A stretch of 64,000 nt of DNA. It comes from Acidobacteriota bacterium (GTDB lineage Bacteria; Acidobacteriota; Polarisedimenticolia; Polarisedimenticolales; Polarisedimenticolaceae). The notes under the pieces are model-generated. The model was not told where the DNA came from. It ran no database searches and was given only the letters and a program-made list of their open reading frames with translations. Below are positions 29,894-39,751 of the stretch, piece by piece (the stretch's first letter is position 1; each line of letters begins with the position of its first letter). Position numbers and translations under genes: made by a program. The stretch covers positions 1 to 64,000 of the forward strand of contig JAOTYK010000023.1 of the NCBI GenBank assembly GCA_029861955.1. Direction: 5' to 3'.

Positions 29894-31413
29894 GTACGCG
29901 CGTCGCCACCCGTCTCTCACAGCTGCTCGACGCGGCCGGGGTCCAACCCATTGGAGCGACGGGTGCCGACCCGGATATCGTCGGTGCAACGCTGGACTCG
30001 CGAAACGTTCATCCCGGGTTTCTCTTCTTCGCGATTCAGGGGTTCGAGCAGAACGGCGAAGCATTCATCCCCGACGCCCTGGAGAGAGGCGCATCGGCCG
30101 TCGTCGCGGCGTCGGAGCGTCCGGACTGGGTAGGCAGCGACGTGGCGTGGGTACGTGTCGCCCAACCGCGATGTGCGGCGGGACCCCTATCTCGGCAGCT
30201 GTTCGATTGCCCGGACGAGGCGCTGACGCTGGTGGGAATCACCGGCACCAACGGCAAGACCACGGTCGCCCATATGGTCGAGGCGATGGCACTGGCCGCC
30301 GGCATGCGTGCGGGGCGCATCGGCACCGTCGGACATGCGTTCGCCGGACAGGAACGACCCTCCAGCCACACCACGCCGGAGGCGCCGGACTTCTATCGGC
30401 TGCTGGCGGAGATGCGTGATGAAGCCGTCGAACTTGTGGCGATGGAAGTGTCGTCCCACGCGTTGTCGCTTTCGCGTGTGGCGGGTGCTCGTTTTGCGAC
30501 GGCATTGTTCCTCAACCTGACCCGTGACCATCTGGATTATCACGAAACCGAGGAATCGTACTTTGAGGCCAAGGCGCAGTTGTTTGCCGGACTTCGCGAC
30601 GACGCGTGCGCGGTCCTTCCTTACGACGACGACCACACCGAGCGTCTGCGACAGATGACCGCTGCGCGAGTCGTGACGTTCGGCCGGTCCGAGCACGCAG
30701 ATGTCCGACTTGTTAACGAGCACTGTGGGCTTGACGGGTCCTCGGCCGTGTTGTTGACGCCGTCGGGGAAACTCCCCATTCGTTCGTTCCTCCTCGGTCG
30801 CTTCAATCTCGACAATATCGCCGCCGCCGCCGCCTGCGCGCTGGCCAGTGGGATCCCGGCGGAAGCGATCGCGACCGGTGTTCTCAAAATGCAACCGGTT
30901 CCCGGACGGACCCAGCCGGTCGATGTCGGCCAGCCATTTGGAGTTCTCGTTGACTACGCGCATACCGAAGATGCTCTGGAGAATCTGTTGCGCGATCTAC
31001 GCGACCTGACGCCGGGGCGTCTGAGCGTCGTTTTCGGCTGTGGTGGCAATCGTGACGCCGGCAAACGTGCCGGAATGGGTCGGATCGCAGCAGCAATTGC
31101 AGACGACGTCACGATAACTTCGGACAATCCAAGAGATGAGGACCCCGAGGCGATCATCGACGCCGTCTATTCCGGCGCGCAACGTGAGCGCACGAACAAT
31201 CCACGAGAGATCACTCTCGATCGACAGACGGACCGGCGAGCCGCGATCCAGACGGCACTCGCCCGCGCGCAGTCCGGCGATGTGGTGGTGATCGCGGGGA
31301 AGGGTCACGAAACCGTTCAGATCGTCAGTGGGGAGAGACTGGAGTTCGACGATCACGCGGTCGCGACGGACGCACTGGCAGTCCTCGGCTGGGACGGAGG
31401 TGTCAATGCCTGA
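29890..31413 (+). CDS. murE: UDP-MurNAc-tripeptide synthetase MurE
   Basis: A 507-aa Mur ligase adding the third stem residue to UDP-MurNAc-L-Ala-D-Glu. The ATP site is GITGTNGKTT (about 116-125), with the carbamylated-Lys region and domain 3 containing SDNPRDEDP (DNPR at 412-415). DNPR is the meso-diaminopimelate signature, as opposed to the lysine-type motif, so the wall is predicted to be DAP-type. The frame opens earlier inside ftsI; ATG 29890 overlaps its stop by ATGA. Confidence 0.94.
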   Translation: MSTRVATRLSQLLDAAGVQPIGATGADPDIVGATLDSRNVHPGFLFFAIQGFEQNGEAFIPDALERGASAVVAASERPDWVGSDVAWVRVAQPRCAAGPLSRQLFDCPDEALTLVGITGTNGKTTVAHMVEAMALAAGMRAGRIGTVGHAFAGQERPSSHTTPEAPDFYRLLAEMRDEAVELVAMEVSSHALSLSRVAGARFATALFLNLTRDHLDYHETEESYFEAKAQLFAGLRDDACAVLPYDDDHTERLRQMTAARVVTFGRSEHADVRLVNEHCGLDGSSAVLLTPSGKLPIRSFLLGRFNLDNIAAAAACALASGIPAEAIATGVLKMQPVPGRTQPVDVGQPFGVLVDYAHTEDALENLLRDLRDLTPGRLSVVFGCGGNRDAGKRAGMGRIAAAIADDVTITSDNPRDEDPEAIIDAVYSGAQRERTNNPREITLDRQTDRRAAIQTALARAQSGDVVVIAGKGHETVQIVSGERLEFDDHAVATDALAVLGWDGGVNA

Positions 31414-32806
31414 ACTCAGGCTCGCCGATCTCGTCGAGGCGACCGGTGGTCATCTCGTGCGTGGCAACCCCGAGACGATCGTCGGCAGCTACGTCATCGA
31501 TACCCGCCGCCTCGACTCTGGTGGCTGTTTTTTTGCGCTGAGTACGGGCAGGAAAGACGGGCATCTATTCCTGAACGAGGCCGCCAAATTCGGTGCGGCT
31601 GCCGCGGTCGTCGAACGCGCACCTGCCGACGACGAGAGCGCCCCCGAGGGGATCGTCCTGGTTCACGACACCCTCGAGGCTCTGACGAACTGCGGCGAGT
31701 GGATTCGCGGGCACTACGAGGATGTTCGTTGGCTGGCACTGACCGGCAGTAACGGAAAGACCACGACCAAGGAGTTGCTGGCCGCGGCGCTGAGTAACGA
31801 GCAGAACGTTCATCGGACACCCGGGAACTTCAACAACCACCTGGGCGTGCCGTTGACCCTCCTCTCAATGCCGGCCGACACCGACACCGCGGTCCTGGAG
31901 CTGGCGATGAGCGGGCCGGGAGAGATCGCCCACCTCATGCAGATGACCCGTCCCGACGTCGGGATGGTCACCAACGTTCGTGCCGCCCATCTCAATTCGT
32001 TTCAGTCGCTCGATGACATTGCCGCTGCAAAGGGGGAGCTTTATTCATGCCTGGACGACAGCTCGATTGCGATTGTCAATCTCGACGACGTGCACTGCCG
32101 AGTGCAAGCCACGAGACACCTTGGACCCAGAATCACGTTCGGCGCACATCCCGATGCCGATGTGCGAATCGGCGATGTGCAGAACCAACTGACCCCGGGC
32201 GTGGCTTTCTCCGTTCATCGTGGCGACTGGTCACGGAATGTTCAGCTGCGCCTGGTCGGTGCTCACGGAGCGTTTGACGCAGTCGCTGCACTTGCGGCTG
32301 CTCTTGCGGTCGGCGAGGACCTTGACGACGCATGCGAGAGGATGGAAAGGGTCGAGGCTGGACCGGGACGCGGGCAACTCCATCGACTCCGCGCCGAGAT
32401 GCTGCTCGTCGATGACTCCTATAACAGCTCACCGTCGGCGCTCGCGTCAATGCTCGATCTCATTCGAGTCAACGAGGTTCCCGGGAAGAAGATCCTGGTC
32501 ATGGGAGACATGCTCGAACTGGGACCCATGGAAGACGCGATGCATCGCGAGGCCGGCAAGCGGATCGCCGCCGCGGACATCGATGTTCTGGTCGCCGTGG
32601 GTCCGCTCTCGCGTCATTCGGCCGAGACAGCCCGTCGCTTCGGCGTGGAGCAGATCCACCACTTCAACGATTCTCGAAAGGCCGCCGCCGCCATCCCCGA
32701 AATGCTCGGCAGCGGAGACCTCGTCGTCGTCAAGGGTTCGCGTGGACTTCGAATGGAGACGATCGTTCGAACCATCCAGGAACAGTTTGAAGGGAGCGGC
32801 GCCTGA
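31406..32806 (+). CDS. murF: UDP-MurNAc-tripeptide:D-Ala-D-Ala ligase MurF
   Basis: The 466-aa last cytoplasmic Mur ligase, adding D-Ala-D-Ala. Motifs: LALTGSNGKTTTKELLAAAL (ATP loop), TPGNFNNHLGVPLTLL (a MurF signature), LELAMSGPGEIAHL, DDSYNSSPSALASML and MGDMLELG. The ATG at 31406, with GGAGG upstream, overlaps murE by 8 bases; the longer open frame inside murE is not used. It ends TGATG into mraY. Ddl, which would supply its D-Ala-D-Ala, is not encoded in this cluster. Confidence 0.94.
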   Translation: MPELRLADLVEATGGHLVRGNPETIVGSYVIDTRRLDSGGCFFALSTGRKDGHLFLNEAAKFGAAAAVVERAPADDESAPEGIVLVHDTLEALTNCGEWIRGHYEDVRWLALTGSNGKTTTKELLAAALSNEQNVHRTPGNFNNHLGVPLTLLSMPADTDTAVLELAMSGPGEIAHLMQMTRPDVGMVTNVRAAHLNSFQSLDDIAAAKGELYSCLDDSSIAIVNLDDVHCRVQATRHLGPRITFGAHPDADVRIGDVQNQLTPGVAFSVHRGDWSRNVQLRLVGAHGAFDAVAALAAALAVGEDLDDACERMERVEAGPGRGQLHRLRAEMLLVDDSYNSSPSALASMLDLIRVNEVPGKKILVMGDMLELGPMEDAMHREAGKRIAAADIDVLVAVGPLSRHSAETARRFGVEQIHHFNDSRKAAAAIPEMLGSGDLVVVKGSRGLRMETIVRTIQEQFEGSGA

Positions 32807-33891
32807 TGTTCTATCACCTGCTTTACCCGCTTCACACCTGGTTCGGCGCGTTTAACGTCTTTCGTTACATCACGTTCCGTACCGCGATGGCGACACTCAC
32901 CGCGCTGCTGGTCTCGCTGATCCTCGGACCGACCTTGATTCGAAAGCTGCGTCAGTTCCAGATCGGACAGGAGATTCGCGAGGAGGGGCCGTCCTCCCAC
33001 CAGGCGAAACAGGGCACTCCGACCATGGGCGGTCTTCTGATCATCACGGCGATCGTCTTGCCGACCCTGCTATGGGCCGACCTTGGCAACGTTTTCGTAT
33101 GGATCGTCGTCGTCGCGACCGTGCTGTTCGGCGCCATCGGCTTCGTTGACGACTACCTGAAAGTCGTCAAGAAGACTAATCTGGGTTTTACCGCCCGTCA
33201 GAAACTTCTGGCCCAGGTCGCCGTGTCGTTGGGGATCGGGTTCGCGCTCTACTGGCTGACGGACATCGGTCTCTTCACGACCGAGCTATCGCTCCCGTTC
33301 GTCAAGGGGCTGTCGCCGAATCTCGCCTGGTTCTATCCGGTGTTCGTCGTGATCGTGCTTGTGAGTGCGTCGAACGCCGTCAACCTCACCGACGGACTGG
33401 ATGGCCTCGCCATCGGTTCGTCGTTGATCGCCTGGGCGACCTTTACGGTGCTGGTCTACGCCGCCGGTAACGCAGTCGTCGCCGAGTACCTCGGAATCAC
33501 GAACGTCAAGGGCACCGCCGAACTGACGATCTTCTGTGGATCCGTCGTCGGCGCCAGCCTGGGTTTCCTGTGGTTCAACTGCCACCCCGCCGAGGTCTTC
33601 ATGGGAGATGTCGGCTCGATGGCACTGGGCGGCGCGTTGGCGACGACGGCCGTCCTGATCAAGCAGGAACTGATCTTGATTCTCGTCGGTGGCCTGTTCG
33701 TCATCGAGGCAATGTCCGTGATCCTGCAGGTTGGATCGTTTCGGTTGAGGGGTCGTCGGATCTTCCGGATGTCTCCGATCCACCACCACTTTGAACTGTC
33801 AGGCTGGAGCGAGAGCAAGATCGTGATCCGTTTCTGGATCATCGCCCTGATCTTCTCGCTCCTGGCGCTTGCAACTCTGAAACTCCGATGA
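32806..33891 (+). CDS. mraY: phospho-MurNAc-pentapeptide transferase MraY
   Basis: A 361-aa membrane enzyme with about ten TM segments that moves phospho-MurNAc-pentapeptide onto undecaprenyl phosphate, giving lipid I. Motifs: HQAKQGTPTMGGLLI, the Asp pair in GFVDDYLKV, NAVNLTDGLDGLAIG, FMGDVGSMALGGALA, and the His cluster SPIHHHFELSGWSE near the C-terminus. The length is normal. The one-base overlap with murF and ATGA overlap with murD show tight coupling. Confidence 0.95.
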   Translation: MFYHLLYPLHTWFGAFNVFRYITFRTAMATLTALLVSLILGPTLIRKLRQFQIGQEIREEGPSSHQAKQGTPTMGGLLIITAIVLPTLLWADLGNVFVWIVVVATVLFGAIGFVDDYLKVVKKTNLGFTARQKLLAQVAVSLGIGFALYWLTDIGLFTTELSLPFVKGLSPNLAWFYPVFVVIVLVSASNAVNLTDGLDGLAIGSSLIAWATFTVLVYAAGNAVVAEYLGITNVKGTAELTIFCGSVVGASLGFLWFNCHPAEVFMGDVGSMALGGALATTAVLIKQELILILVGGLFVIEAMSVILQVGSFRLRGRRIFRMSPIHHHFELSGWSESKIVIRFWIIALIFSLLALATLKLR

Positions 33892-35312
33892 CCGGGGGAA
33901 TTACGACCGTGACCCGCATTGAGTCGAGTTCTGGAGTCCTCGAACTTGCGGGTACCCGTGTGCTCATCGTGGGCCTGGGAAGTAGCGGTCTGGCGGCCAC
34001 ACGACTGGCTGCGCGCCTCGGCGCCCGTGTCACTCTTAATGATCAGCGCGACGAGGGGGACGCCCCGGACCTGGCTTCAGACCTGGCCGGCATCGATGTT
34101 CGGCGTGTCCTCGGCGGCCACCCGCTTTCGTTGCTGGACGACTGCGACCTCATCGTGGTCTCTCCCGGTGTGCCGATGGCCATTCCCCTGCTTCAGACCG
34201 CCCTGGCCGGAGACATACCGGTCTGGAGCGAGATCGAATTGGCATCCCGTGTTTGCCGGGGGCGTGTCATCGCCGTGACCGGCTCGAACGGCAAGAGCAC
34301 CGTGACGACGATGATCGGCAGCATTCTCTCCGCCGCCGGAATCGTCGGTGGTGTCGGCGGAAACCTGGCGACTCCATTCAGCACCATGCTCCAGCAAGAC
34401 GGACCCGACGTCGTTCATTCCCTGGAACTCTCGTCGTTCCAGCTCGAGACCACCCACACGTTGGAAGCCGACGTCGCCGTACTGACGAATTTCACACCCG
34501 ACCATCTCGATCGCTACGACGACCTCGCCGCCTATGGTGCCGCGAAGTCACGCCTGTTCGCGATGCAGTCTCCAGAGGGCGTCGCCGTCTTCAATGCCGA
34601 TGATGAAGAATGGCCACGCTTCTCCCCGGCGGTCCGCGGGAGGATGTCCAGTTTCTCGGTTGCGGATCGAGACGATGCGGACGCAATCGTCCTCGACCGT
34701 AAGCTGGTGCTGCGGGAGGACGGGGGCCACGTCACGATCTGCGGGATAGACGAACTTACGGTTGTCGGATCCCACAACGTTGCCAACGCGCTGGCGGCGG
34801 TCATCGCCTGTCATCACGTCGGCGTGCAACCCGCCACAATTCGTGCGGGCTTGCTGGCCTATCGACCGCTGCCCCATCGCCTGGAACCGGTCCGAACCAT
34901 GGGCGGTGTGGATTTCTATAACGACTCCAAGGCGACCAATCCCGACGCCGCGATTCGGGCGATCGAGGCGTTCCCCGATCGTCGGATCCACTGGATCCTC
35001 GGTGGCAAGGACAAGGACGGCGACTGGAATCCCGTCGTCGAGTTGCTGGCCCGAAGGGAATGTCGCGTCCTACTGATCGGCGACGCCGCCGAGATGCTCG
35101 CAAAACGTATCGGCACGGCTGCGCCGTTGATCCGCTGCGGTTCGATGGACGTTGCCGTACGCCAGGCCGCGGCGCTGGCCGCTGCGGGCGACGTGGTGTT
35201 GCTGGCTCCTGGCTGTGCGTCCTTTGACCAGTTCCTGAATTTCGAAGACCGCGGCGAACAGTATCGGATGCTGGTCCAGGCGCTGACCTCGATCGGAGGC
35301 CAGCATGCCTAG
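33888..35312 (+). CDS. murD: UDP-MurNAc-L-Ala:D-Glu ligase MurD
   Basis: The 474-aa Mur ligase adding D-Glu. It has the N-terminal Rossmann-like start VLIVGLGSSGLAATRL, the ATP loop VTGSNGKSTVTTMIG, LELSSFQLE, NFTPDHLDRY, and the late motifs DFYNDSKATNPDA and WILGGKDKDGDW. The first 18 residues before the domain are extra, but ATGA coupling to mraY supports this start. Its end overlaps ftsW by 8 bases. Confidence 0.94.
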   Translation: MTGGITTVTRIESSSGVLELAGTRVLIVGLGSSGLAATRLAARLGARVTLNDQRDEGDAPDLASDLAGIDVRRVLGGHPLSLLDDCDLIVVSPGVPMAIPLLQTALAGDIPVWSEIELASRVCRGRVIAVTGSNGKSTVTTMIGSILSAAGIVGGVGGNLATPFSTMLQQDGPDVVHSLELSSFQLETTHTLEADVAVLTNFTPDHLDRYDDLAAYGAAKSRLFAMQSPEGVAVFNADDEEWPRFSPAVRGRMSSFSVADRDDADAIVLDRKLVLREDGGHVTICGIDELTVVGSHNVANALAAVIACHHVGVQPATIRAGLLAYRPLPHRLEPVRTMGGVDFYNDSKATNPDAAIRAIEAFPDRRIHWILGGKDKDGDWNPVVELLARRECRVLLIGDAAEMLAKRIGTAAPLIRCGSMDVAVRQAAALAAAGDVVLLAPGCASFDQFLNFEDRGEQYRMLVQALTSIGGQHA

Positions 35313-36408
35313 ACGCGTCGTGTTCGATCACTGGTTGTTCTTCACCGTAGCGTTGCTGGCCATCTTCGGCGTCTTCATCGTCGGTAGCGCCTCGGGTTAC
35401 ATGGCGATGAGCGATCGTGGAGATCCGACCGCCTACCTACTCCGCCAGGGTGCGTTTCTTGTACTCGGAATGTTGATGCTCGTTGGTGCCATGAGTTTCC
35501 GTTACCAACGCCTGTCCTCCAAACCGCTCCTCCTCGGGTTATTCGCCGTCTGCGTGATCTCCCTCCTCACCGTCCTGGCGATGCCGGCGATCAACGGCGC
35601 GAGCCGCTGGATCCCGATTGGGCCATTACGGCTCCAGCCATCCGAATTCGTGAAAATCTTCTCCGTCATCTTCATGAGCTACATGCTCTCGCGGCGAGAA
35701 GCCGTTCTGAACGAGGCCCGCAAGTTCCTGTTGCCCTGTGGGATCGTTCTCGGGCTTCTTTGCTACCTGATCGTCATCGAGCCGGACCTGGGATCCGTGG
35801 TCCTCATCGGTGGTATCGCCGCAACGATGACTTTTGTTGCCGGACTGAAGTGGAAAAACGTGGCAATCGTCATGGCGCTCGGCGCAGTCCTGTTCGTCGC
35901 CATGATCGCCATCAAGCCCTATCGACAGGATCGTATCCACGACTATTTCGACACGCTGATCGACCCGTCGCTGAAGGCGGCGGGCGCGACCACACAACTC
36001 GGTCAATCGCTCATCGCGGTCGGTAGCGGCGGTGTTGGCGGAGTTGGTTTCGGGAGTGGCCAGCAGAAGGCGTTCTTCGTCTCGGACACTCACACGGACT
36101 TCATCTTCTCTGTGGTCGGTGAAGAGCTTGGCATGATCGGCGCCATCACGCTGCTGGGGGCCTACCTACTCATCTTCTGGCGAGGTCTGCGTACCGCTGC
36201 GCGCGCACCGGACCGGTTCGGCTTCTATCTGGCGCTTGGCATCACGCTCCTTCTGGTGCTGCAGAGCCTGGTCAATATGTGTGTCTGCCTCGGTCTGTTG
36301 CCGACCAAGGGTCTGACGCTTCCGTTTATTAGCTACGGCGGCTCGTCGCTCCTGGCGACGATGACCTCCGCGGGATTGCTGCTGAACGTCTCGCAGCAGT
36401 CAAATTGA
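35305..36408 (+). CDS. ftsW: septal peptidoglycan glycosyltransferase FtsW
   Basis: A 367-aa SEDS-family membrane protein with ten predicted TM segments that polymerises septal glycan from lipid II together with FtsI. Family features: NGASRWIPIGPLRLQPSEFVKI, VLIEPDLGSV-type region (YLIVIEPDLGSVVLIGG), the large loop with GVGGVGFGSGQQK, HTDFIFSVVGEELG, and the end KGLTLPFISYGGSSLLATM. Its location between murD and murG is the standard FtsW position, which favours FtsW over RodA. Confidence 0.94.
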   Translation: MPRRVVFDHWLFFTVALLAIFGVFIVGSASGYMAMSDRGDPTAYLLRQGAFLVLGMLMLVGAMSFRYQRLSSKPLLLGLFAVCVISLLTVLAMPAINGASRWIPIGPLRLQPSEFVKIFSVIFMSYMLSRREAVLNEARKFLLPCGIVLGLLCYLIVIEPDLGSVVLIGGIAATMTFVAGLKWKNVAIVMALGAVLFVAMIAIKPYRQDRIHDYFDTLIDPSLKAAGATTQLGQSLIAVGSGGVGGVGFGSGQQKAFFVSDTHTDFIFSVVGEELGMIGAITLLGAYLLIFWRGLRTAARAPDRFGFYLALGITLLLVLQSLVNMCVCLGLLPTKGLTLPFISYGGSSLLATMTSAGLLLNVSQQSN

Positions 36409-36409
36409 T

Positions 36410-37522
36410 GTGGATAAGCATGCAACACGAATCGTCATTGCCGGTGGGGGTACGGGGGGGCATCTCTTCCCTGCGCTCGCGATTGCCGACGAACTTCGAC
36501 GTCGCACGACCTCCCGTGACATCGTTTTCATCGGCGGCAAACGCGGGCTTGAGGTGCGCCTCGTTCCGCTCGCCGGGTACCCGCTTCGAACCCTATCGAT
36601 GGCGGGTATCAAGGGTCGCGGTGTTGTTGCGCGGGTCGGTGCGGGCTTTCTCGCCCTGGTGGCTGTGGTGCGCTGCCTGGGCTGGATGGTTCGACGCCGA
36701 CCTGCTCTCGTTATCGGGGTCGGGGGTTATGCCTCCGGCCCCGCCGTTCTCGCCGCGTCGTTGCTCGGAATTCCGATCATGCTGATGGAACAGAACCACT
36801 TCCCGGGCGCCACGAACCGTCTGCTGGCCCGACGCGCCGCCGTCGTCTGCGTCCCATCGAATGCGGCACGAGAACGGCTTGGAGGGATCGGGGTCGTCAC
36901 CGGCAACCCCGTCCGCGCCGAGTTCTTCCGCGCGCAGGACAATCCCGGCGGAGACCCGCTTCGCCTCCTGATCTTCGGGGGCAGCCGTGGCGCACACTCG
37001 ATCAACATGGCGATGGGTCCGGTGGTTCGTGGACTCGCGAATACGGAGAACCCGCCCCGGGTCGTTCATCAGACTGGACAGAACGATCTGGCGACCGTTC
37101 GAGGCTTCTACGAGACGTACCCGTCGGACCGGTTCGAGGTCCATCCGTTCCTTGACGATATGCCGGAGAGATTGGCCGCGGCGGACCTGATCGTCTGCCG
37201 AGCCGGTGCCATGACTCTCGCGGAACTGGCAGCGGCCGGTCGAGCGGCAATCCTGATTCCCTACCCACATGCAGCCGACGATCATCAGAGACACAACGCG
37301 CAGACGGTCGTCGATGCCGGTGCAGCGCGAATGATCGCCGACGATCGACTCGAGACGGAAGAACTTGAGGATCAACTCAAGGAGCTGCTGGCGGACCCCG
37401 AGGCTCTCGGACGGATGGGAGACGCAGCTCGGCGTCTGGCCCACCCGGACGCGACGACCCGCATCACCGATCTGGCCGAGTCTCTGATTCATGGCGAGGA
37501 GGTCGGCAACCGTGTTTCGTAA
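36410..37522 (+). CDS. murG: lipid II synthase MurG
   Basis: A 370-aa peripheral GT28 glycosyltransferase that adds GlcNAc to lipid I. Motifs: IVIAGGGTGGHLFPALAIADEL, GGKRGLEVRLVP, GGYASGPAVLAA, QNHFPGATNRLLA, IFGGSRGAHSIN, and CRAGAMTLAELAAAGRAAILIPYPHAADDHQ (listed in two parts: the acceptor and donor loops). The start codon is GTG at 36410, one base after the ftsW stop, with no strong Shine-Dalgarno, so it probably depends on coupling. It overlaps murC. Confidence 0.94.
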   Translation: MDKHATRIVIAGGGTGGHLFPALAIADELRRRTTSRDIVFIGGKRGLEVRLVPLAGYPLRTLSMAGIKGRGVVARVGAGFLALVAVVRCLGWMVRRRPALVIGVGGYASGPAVLAASLLGIPIMLMEQNHFPGATNRLLARRAAVVCVPSNAARERLGGIGVVTGNPVRAEFFRAQDNPGGDPLRLLIFGGSRGAHSINMAMGPVVRGLANTENPPRVVHQTGQNDLATVRGFYETYPSDRFEVHPFLDDMPERLAAADLIVCRAGAMTLAELAAAGRAAILIPYPHAADDHQRHNAQTVVDAGAARMIADDRLETEELEDQLKELLADPEALGRMGDAARRLAHPDATTRITDLAESLIHGEEVGNRVS

Positions 37523-38903
37523 GGCTCAGCGCATCCACTTCGTCGGCATAGGCGGCTCTGGTATGAGCGGCATCGCCGAGGTTGTGGCCAATCTGGGGTA
37601 CCCGGTCTCCGGCTCCGATCTCGCGACGAACCCGTCCACGCGAAGACTCAAGAAGCTAGGAGCCGATGTCCATCGTGGGCATCAATCGCGCTATGTTCAG
37701 GATGCCGATGTGGTGGTGATCTCCTCCGCGGTGAAGGAAGACAACCCCGAAGTTGTCGAGGCTCGTCGCCTCGCCATCCCGGTGATCCCCCGCGCAGAGA
37801 TGCTCGCCGAACTGATGCGTCTCAAGTACGGCGTCGCCGTCGCAGGGTCTCACGGCAAGACCTCAACGACCGCCATGGTCGCCGAGGTGCTCGATGCCGG
37901 AGACCTGGACCCGACGGTCGTGATCGGCGGTCGCGTCGGAAAACTTCGATCCGGCGCGAAGCTGGGTCAAGGGGACGTGATGGTCGCGGAGGCCGACGAG
38001 TCGGACGGTTCGTTCCTCAAGATGAAGCCGACCATCGCGGTCGTCACCAATATCGATCGCGAGCATCTCGATCACTATTCCGGGCTCGCCGAGATCCAGG
38101 ACTCGTTCGTCACTTTTCTCTCGCGTGTCCCGTTCTATGGTGCGGCGGTCGTCTGCCTGGACGACCCGAACGTGCGGGCGATTCTCCCCCGAGTCGATCG
38201 CAAGGTCATCACGTATGGCCTGACCAGCGACGCGGACGTCGTCGCCACCGATGTAGAGATCGAGGGGTTCAAGACTCGGTTCACCGTGATCGCAGACGGC
38301 GAGACGCTCGGACGGATCACGCTCAAGACACCGGGTCGTCATGCGGTCCTCAACAGCCTCGCCTCCATCGCCGTCGGGCTGGAGTTCGATCTTGAGTTCA
38401 AGGCAATCGCCAATGCGCTCCGCGGCTTCCGTGGCGTCGATCGACGGATGCAGTTTCGAGGCGAGATCGATGGGGCGCGCGTTGTGGATGACTACGGTCA
38501 CCATCCGACCGAGATCGAAGTCACGCTCGCCGCCATCCGCGACGGCTTCGGGGCACGAACCATTGCCGTCTTTCAGCCCCATCGATTCAGCCGCACCGCG
38601 GCCCTACTCGAAGAGTTCGGCCGGGCGTTCTTCCTGGCGGATCACGTGATCGTCACGGATATCTACGCTGCCGGTGAAGCCCCGATCGATGGCATCGACG
38701 GCAAGCGGGTCGCGGACGAGATCCGACGCCAAGGTCATGAGTCTGTCCAGCACATTCCCGATCACGAAACGGTTGTCCGCGATCTTCGCAAGCGACTCCA
38801 GGATGGCGATGTCATTGTCACGCTGGGTGCGGGCGATGTCTGGAAGATCGGTGACACCCTGGTGCGCCAACCGCGGATCGTCCGTAGCAAGCGAGCGACG
38901 TGA
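37512..38903 (+). CDS. murC: UDP-MurNAc:L-alanine ligase MurC
   Basis: The 463-aa first Mur ligase. Motifs: IHFVGIGGSGMSGIAEV, the ATP loop VAGSHGKTSTTAMVAEVL, EADESDGSFL, TNIDREHLDHY, and DDYGHHPTEIEVTL. I use GTG 37512, preceded by GAGGAGG, giving an 11-base overlap with murG; an ATG at 37491 is in frame but has no ribosome site. In many bacteria murB and ddl lie next; here ftsQ follows directly. Confidence 0.93.
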   Translation: MFRKAQRIHFVGIGGSGMSGIAEVVANLGYPVSGSDLATNPSTRRLKKLGADVHRGHQSRYVQDADVVVISSAVKEDNPEVVEARRLAIPVIPRAEMLAELMRLKYGVAVAGSHGKTSTTAMVAEVLDAGDLDPTVVIGGRVGKLRSGAKLGQGDVMVAEADESDGSFLKMKPTIAVVTNIDREHLDHYSGLAEIQDSFVTFLSRVPFYGAAVVCLDDPNVRAILPRVDRKVITYGLTSDADVVATDVEIEGFKTRFTVIADGETLGRITLKTPGRHAVLNSLASIAVGLEFDLEFKAIANALRGFRGVDRRMQFRGEIDGARVVDDYGHHPTEIEVTLAAIRDGFGARTIAVFQPHRFSRTAALLEEFGRAFFLADHVIVTDIYAAGEAPIDGIDGKRVADEIRRQGHESVQHIPDHETVVRDLRKRLQDGDVIVTLGAGDVWKIGDTLVRQPRIVRSKRAT

Positions 38904-39751
38904 TGGCGATCCGCCGCCCCATCCTCGCCGAGCCGGATCATCGCTATCTGCGACGACGAGCCAATCGTCGTGTGCGAAAGCAGCGCCTGACGCGCAACCT
39001 GTTCCGATTCATGATGGTCGCTACGGTCAACGCCATCATCGCCAGCATCGTGATCTACGCGGCGTTCCGTGGGGTCGATCACTTCTTGCGAAGTGACGAA
39101 TTTGCTCTGGAGCGCATCGAGCTTCGCGGCGTCGAGCACGGTTCCGCCGAAGCGCTACACACGCGATTGGCACCGTTCAATGGTCGCAATCTGTTCTACC
39201 TATCGCTCGACGACATAGAGCACACGTTGCAGCGGGATCCATGGGTTCGTGAGGCTTCGGTCAAGCGCATGTTGCCGAGGGCGATGCGGATCTCGATAAC
39301 CGAGCGAGAACCGGTCGCGTGGGTGTTGCTCCATGGGGTTCCGCACATGATCGACGAGACCGGTTTTGCGATCGGGCCGGCGGATACCGCGTCAGACACA
39401 AATCTACCCGTCATCACCGGAGTCGACGGCCTGCCACGCGAACAGCTGCTCGAGAGAATACGAATGGGTGTGAGTCTGGTCGAACGACTCAACCGTACAT
39501 CGCCGGTTTTCGCTGCGCAGGTGTCGGAGCTTGACCTCTCCTCGAGGGATCGTGTGGTCGCACGCACATCCGACGGAGGTCCTCCCCTGCTGCTCGATCC
39601 CGAACAAGTCGAGCGCAACGTAAACACTTATCTCGGTCTCCGAAGCGAGATCGCCCATCGCGTTGGCCCGGCACGTTACGTGGACCTGCGCTGGCGCGAC
39701 CGAATTGCCGTCATGCCAAATTCAAAGAACCGATTTCAAGAGGGCACATGA
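38903..39751 (+). CDS. ftsQ: cell division protein FtsQ
   Basis: A 282-aa bitopic protein: basic N-terminus, TM segment (about 35-55), POTRA domain (about 68-135, FALERIELRGVEHGSAEAL), and an FtsQ beta domain with REASVKRMLPRAMRISITER and EREPVAWV. FtsQ joins early and late divisome parts. It starts as TGATG with the murC stop; a GTG one codon earlier is possible. It ends ATGA into ftsA. Confidence 0.9.
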   Translation: MAIRRPILAEPDHRYLRRRANRRVRKQRLTRNLFRFMMVATVNAIIASIVIYAAFRGVDHFLRSDEFALERIELRGVEHGSAEALHTRLAPFNGRNLFYLSLDDIEHTLQRDPWVREASVKRMLPRAMRISITEREPVAWVLLHGVPHMIDETGFAIGPADTASDTNLPVITGVDGLPREQLLERIRMGVSLVERLNRTSPVFAAQVSELDLSSRDRVVARTSDGGPPLLLDPEQVERNVNTYLGLRSEIAHRVGPARYVDLRWRDRIAVMPNSKNRFQEGT

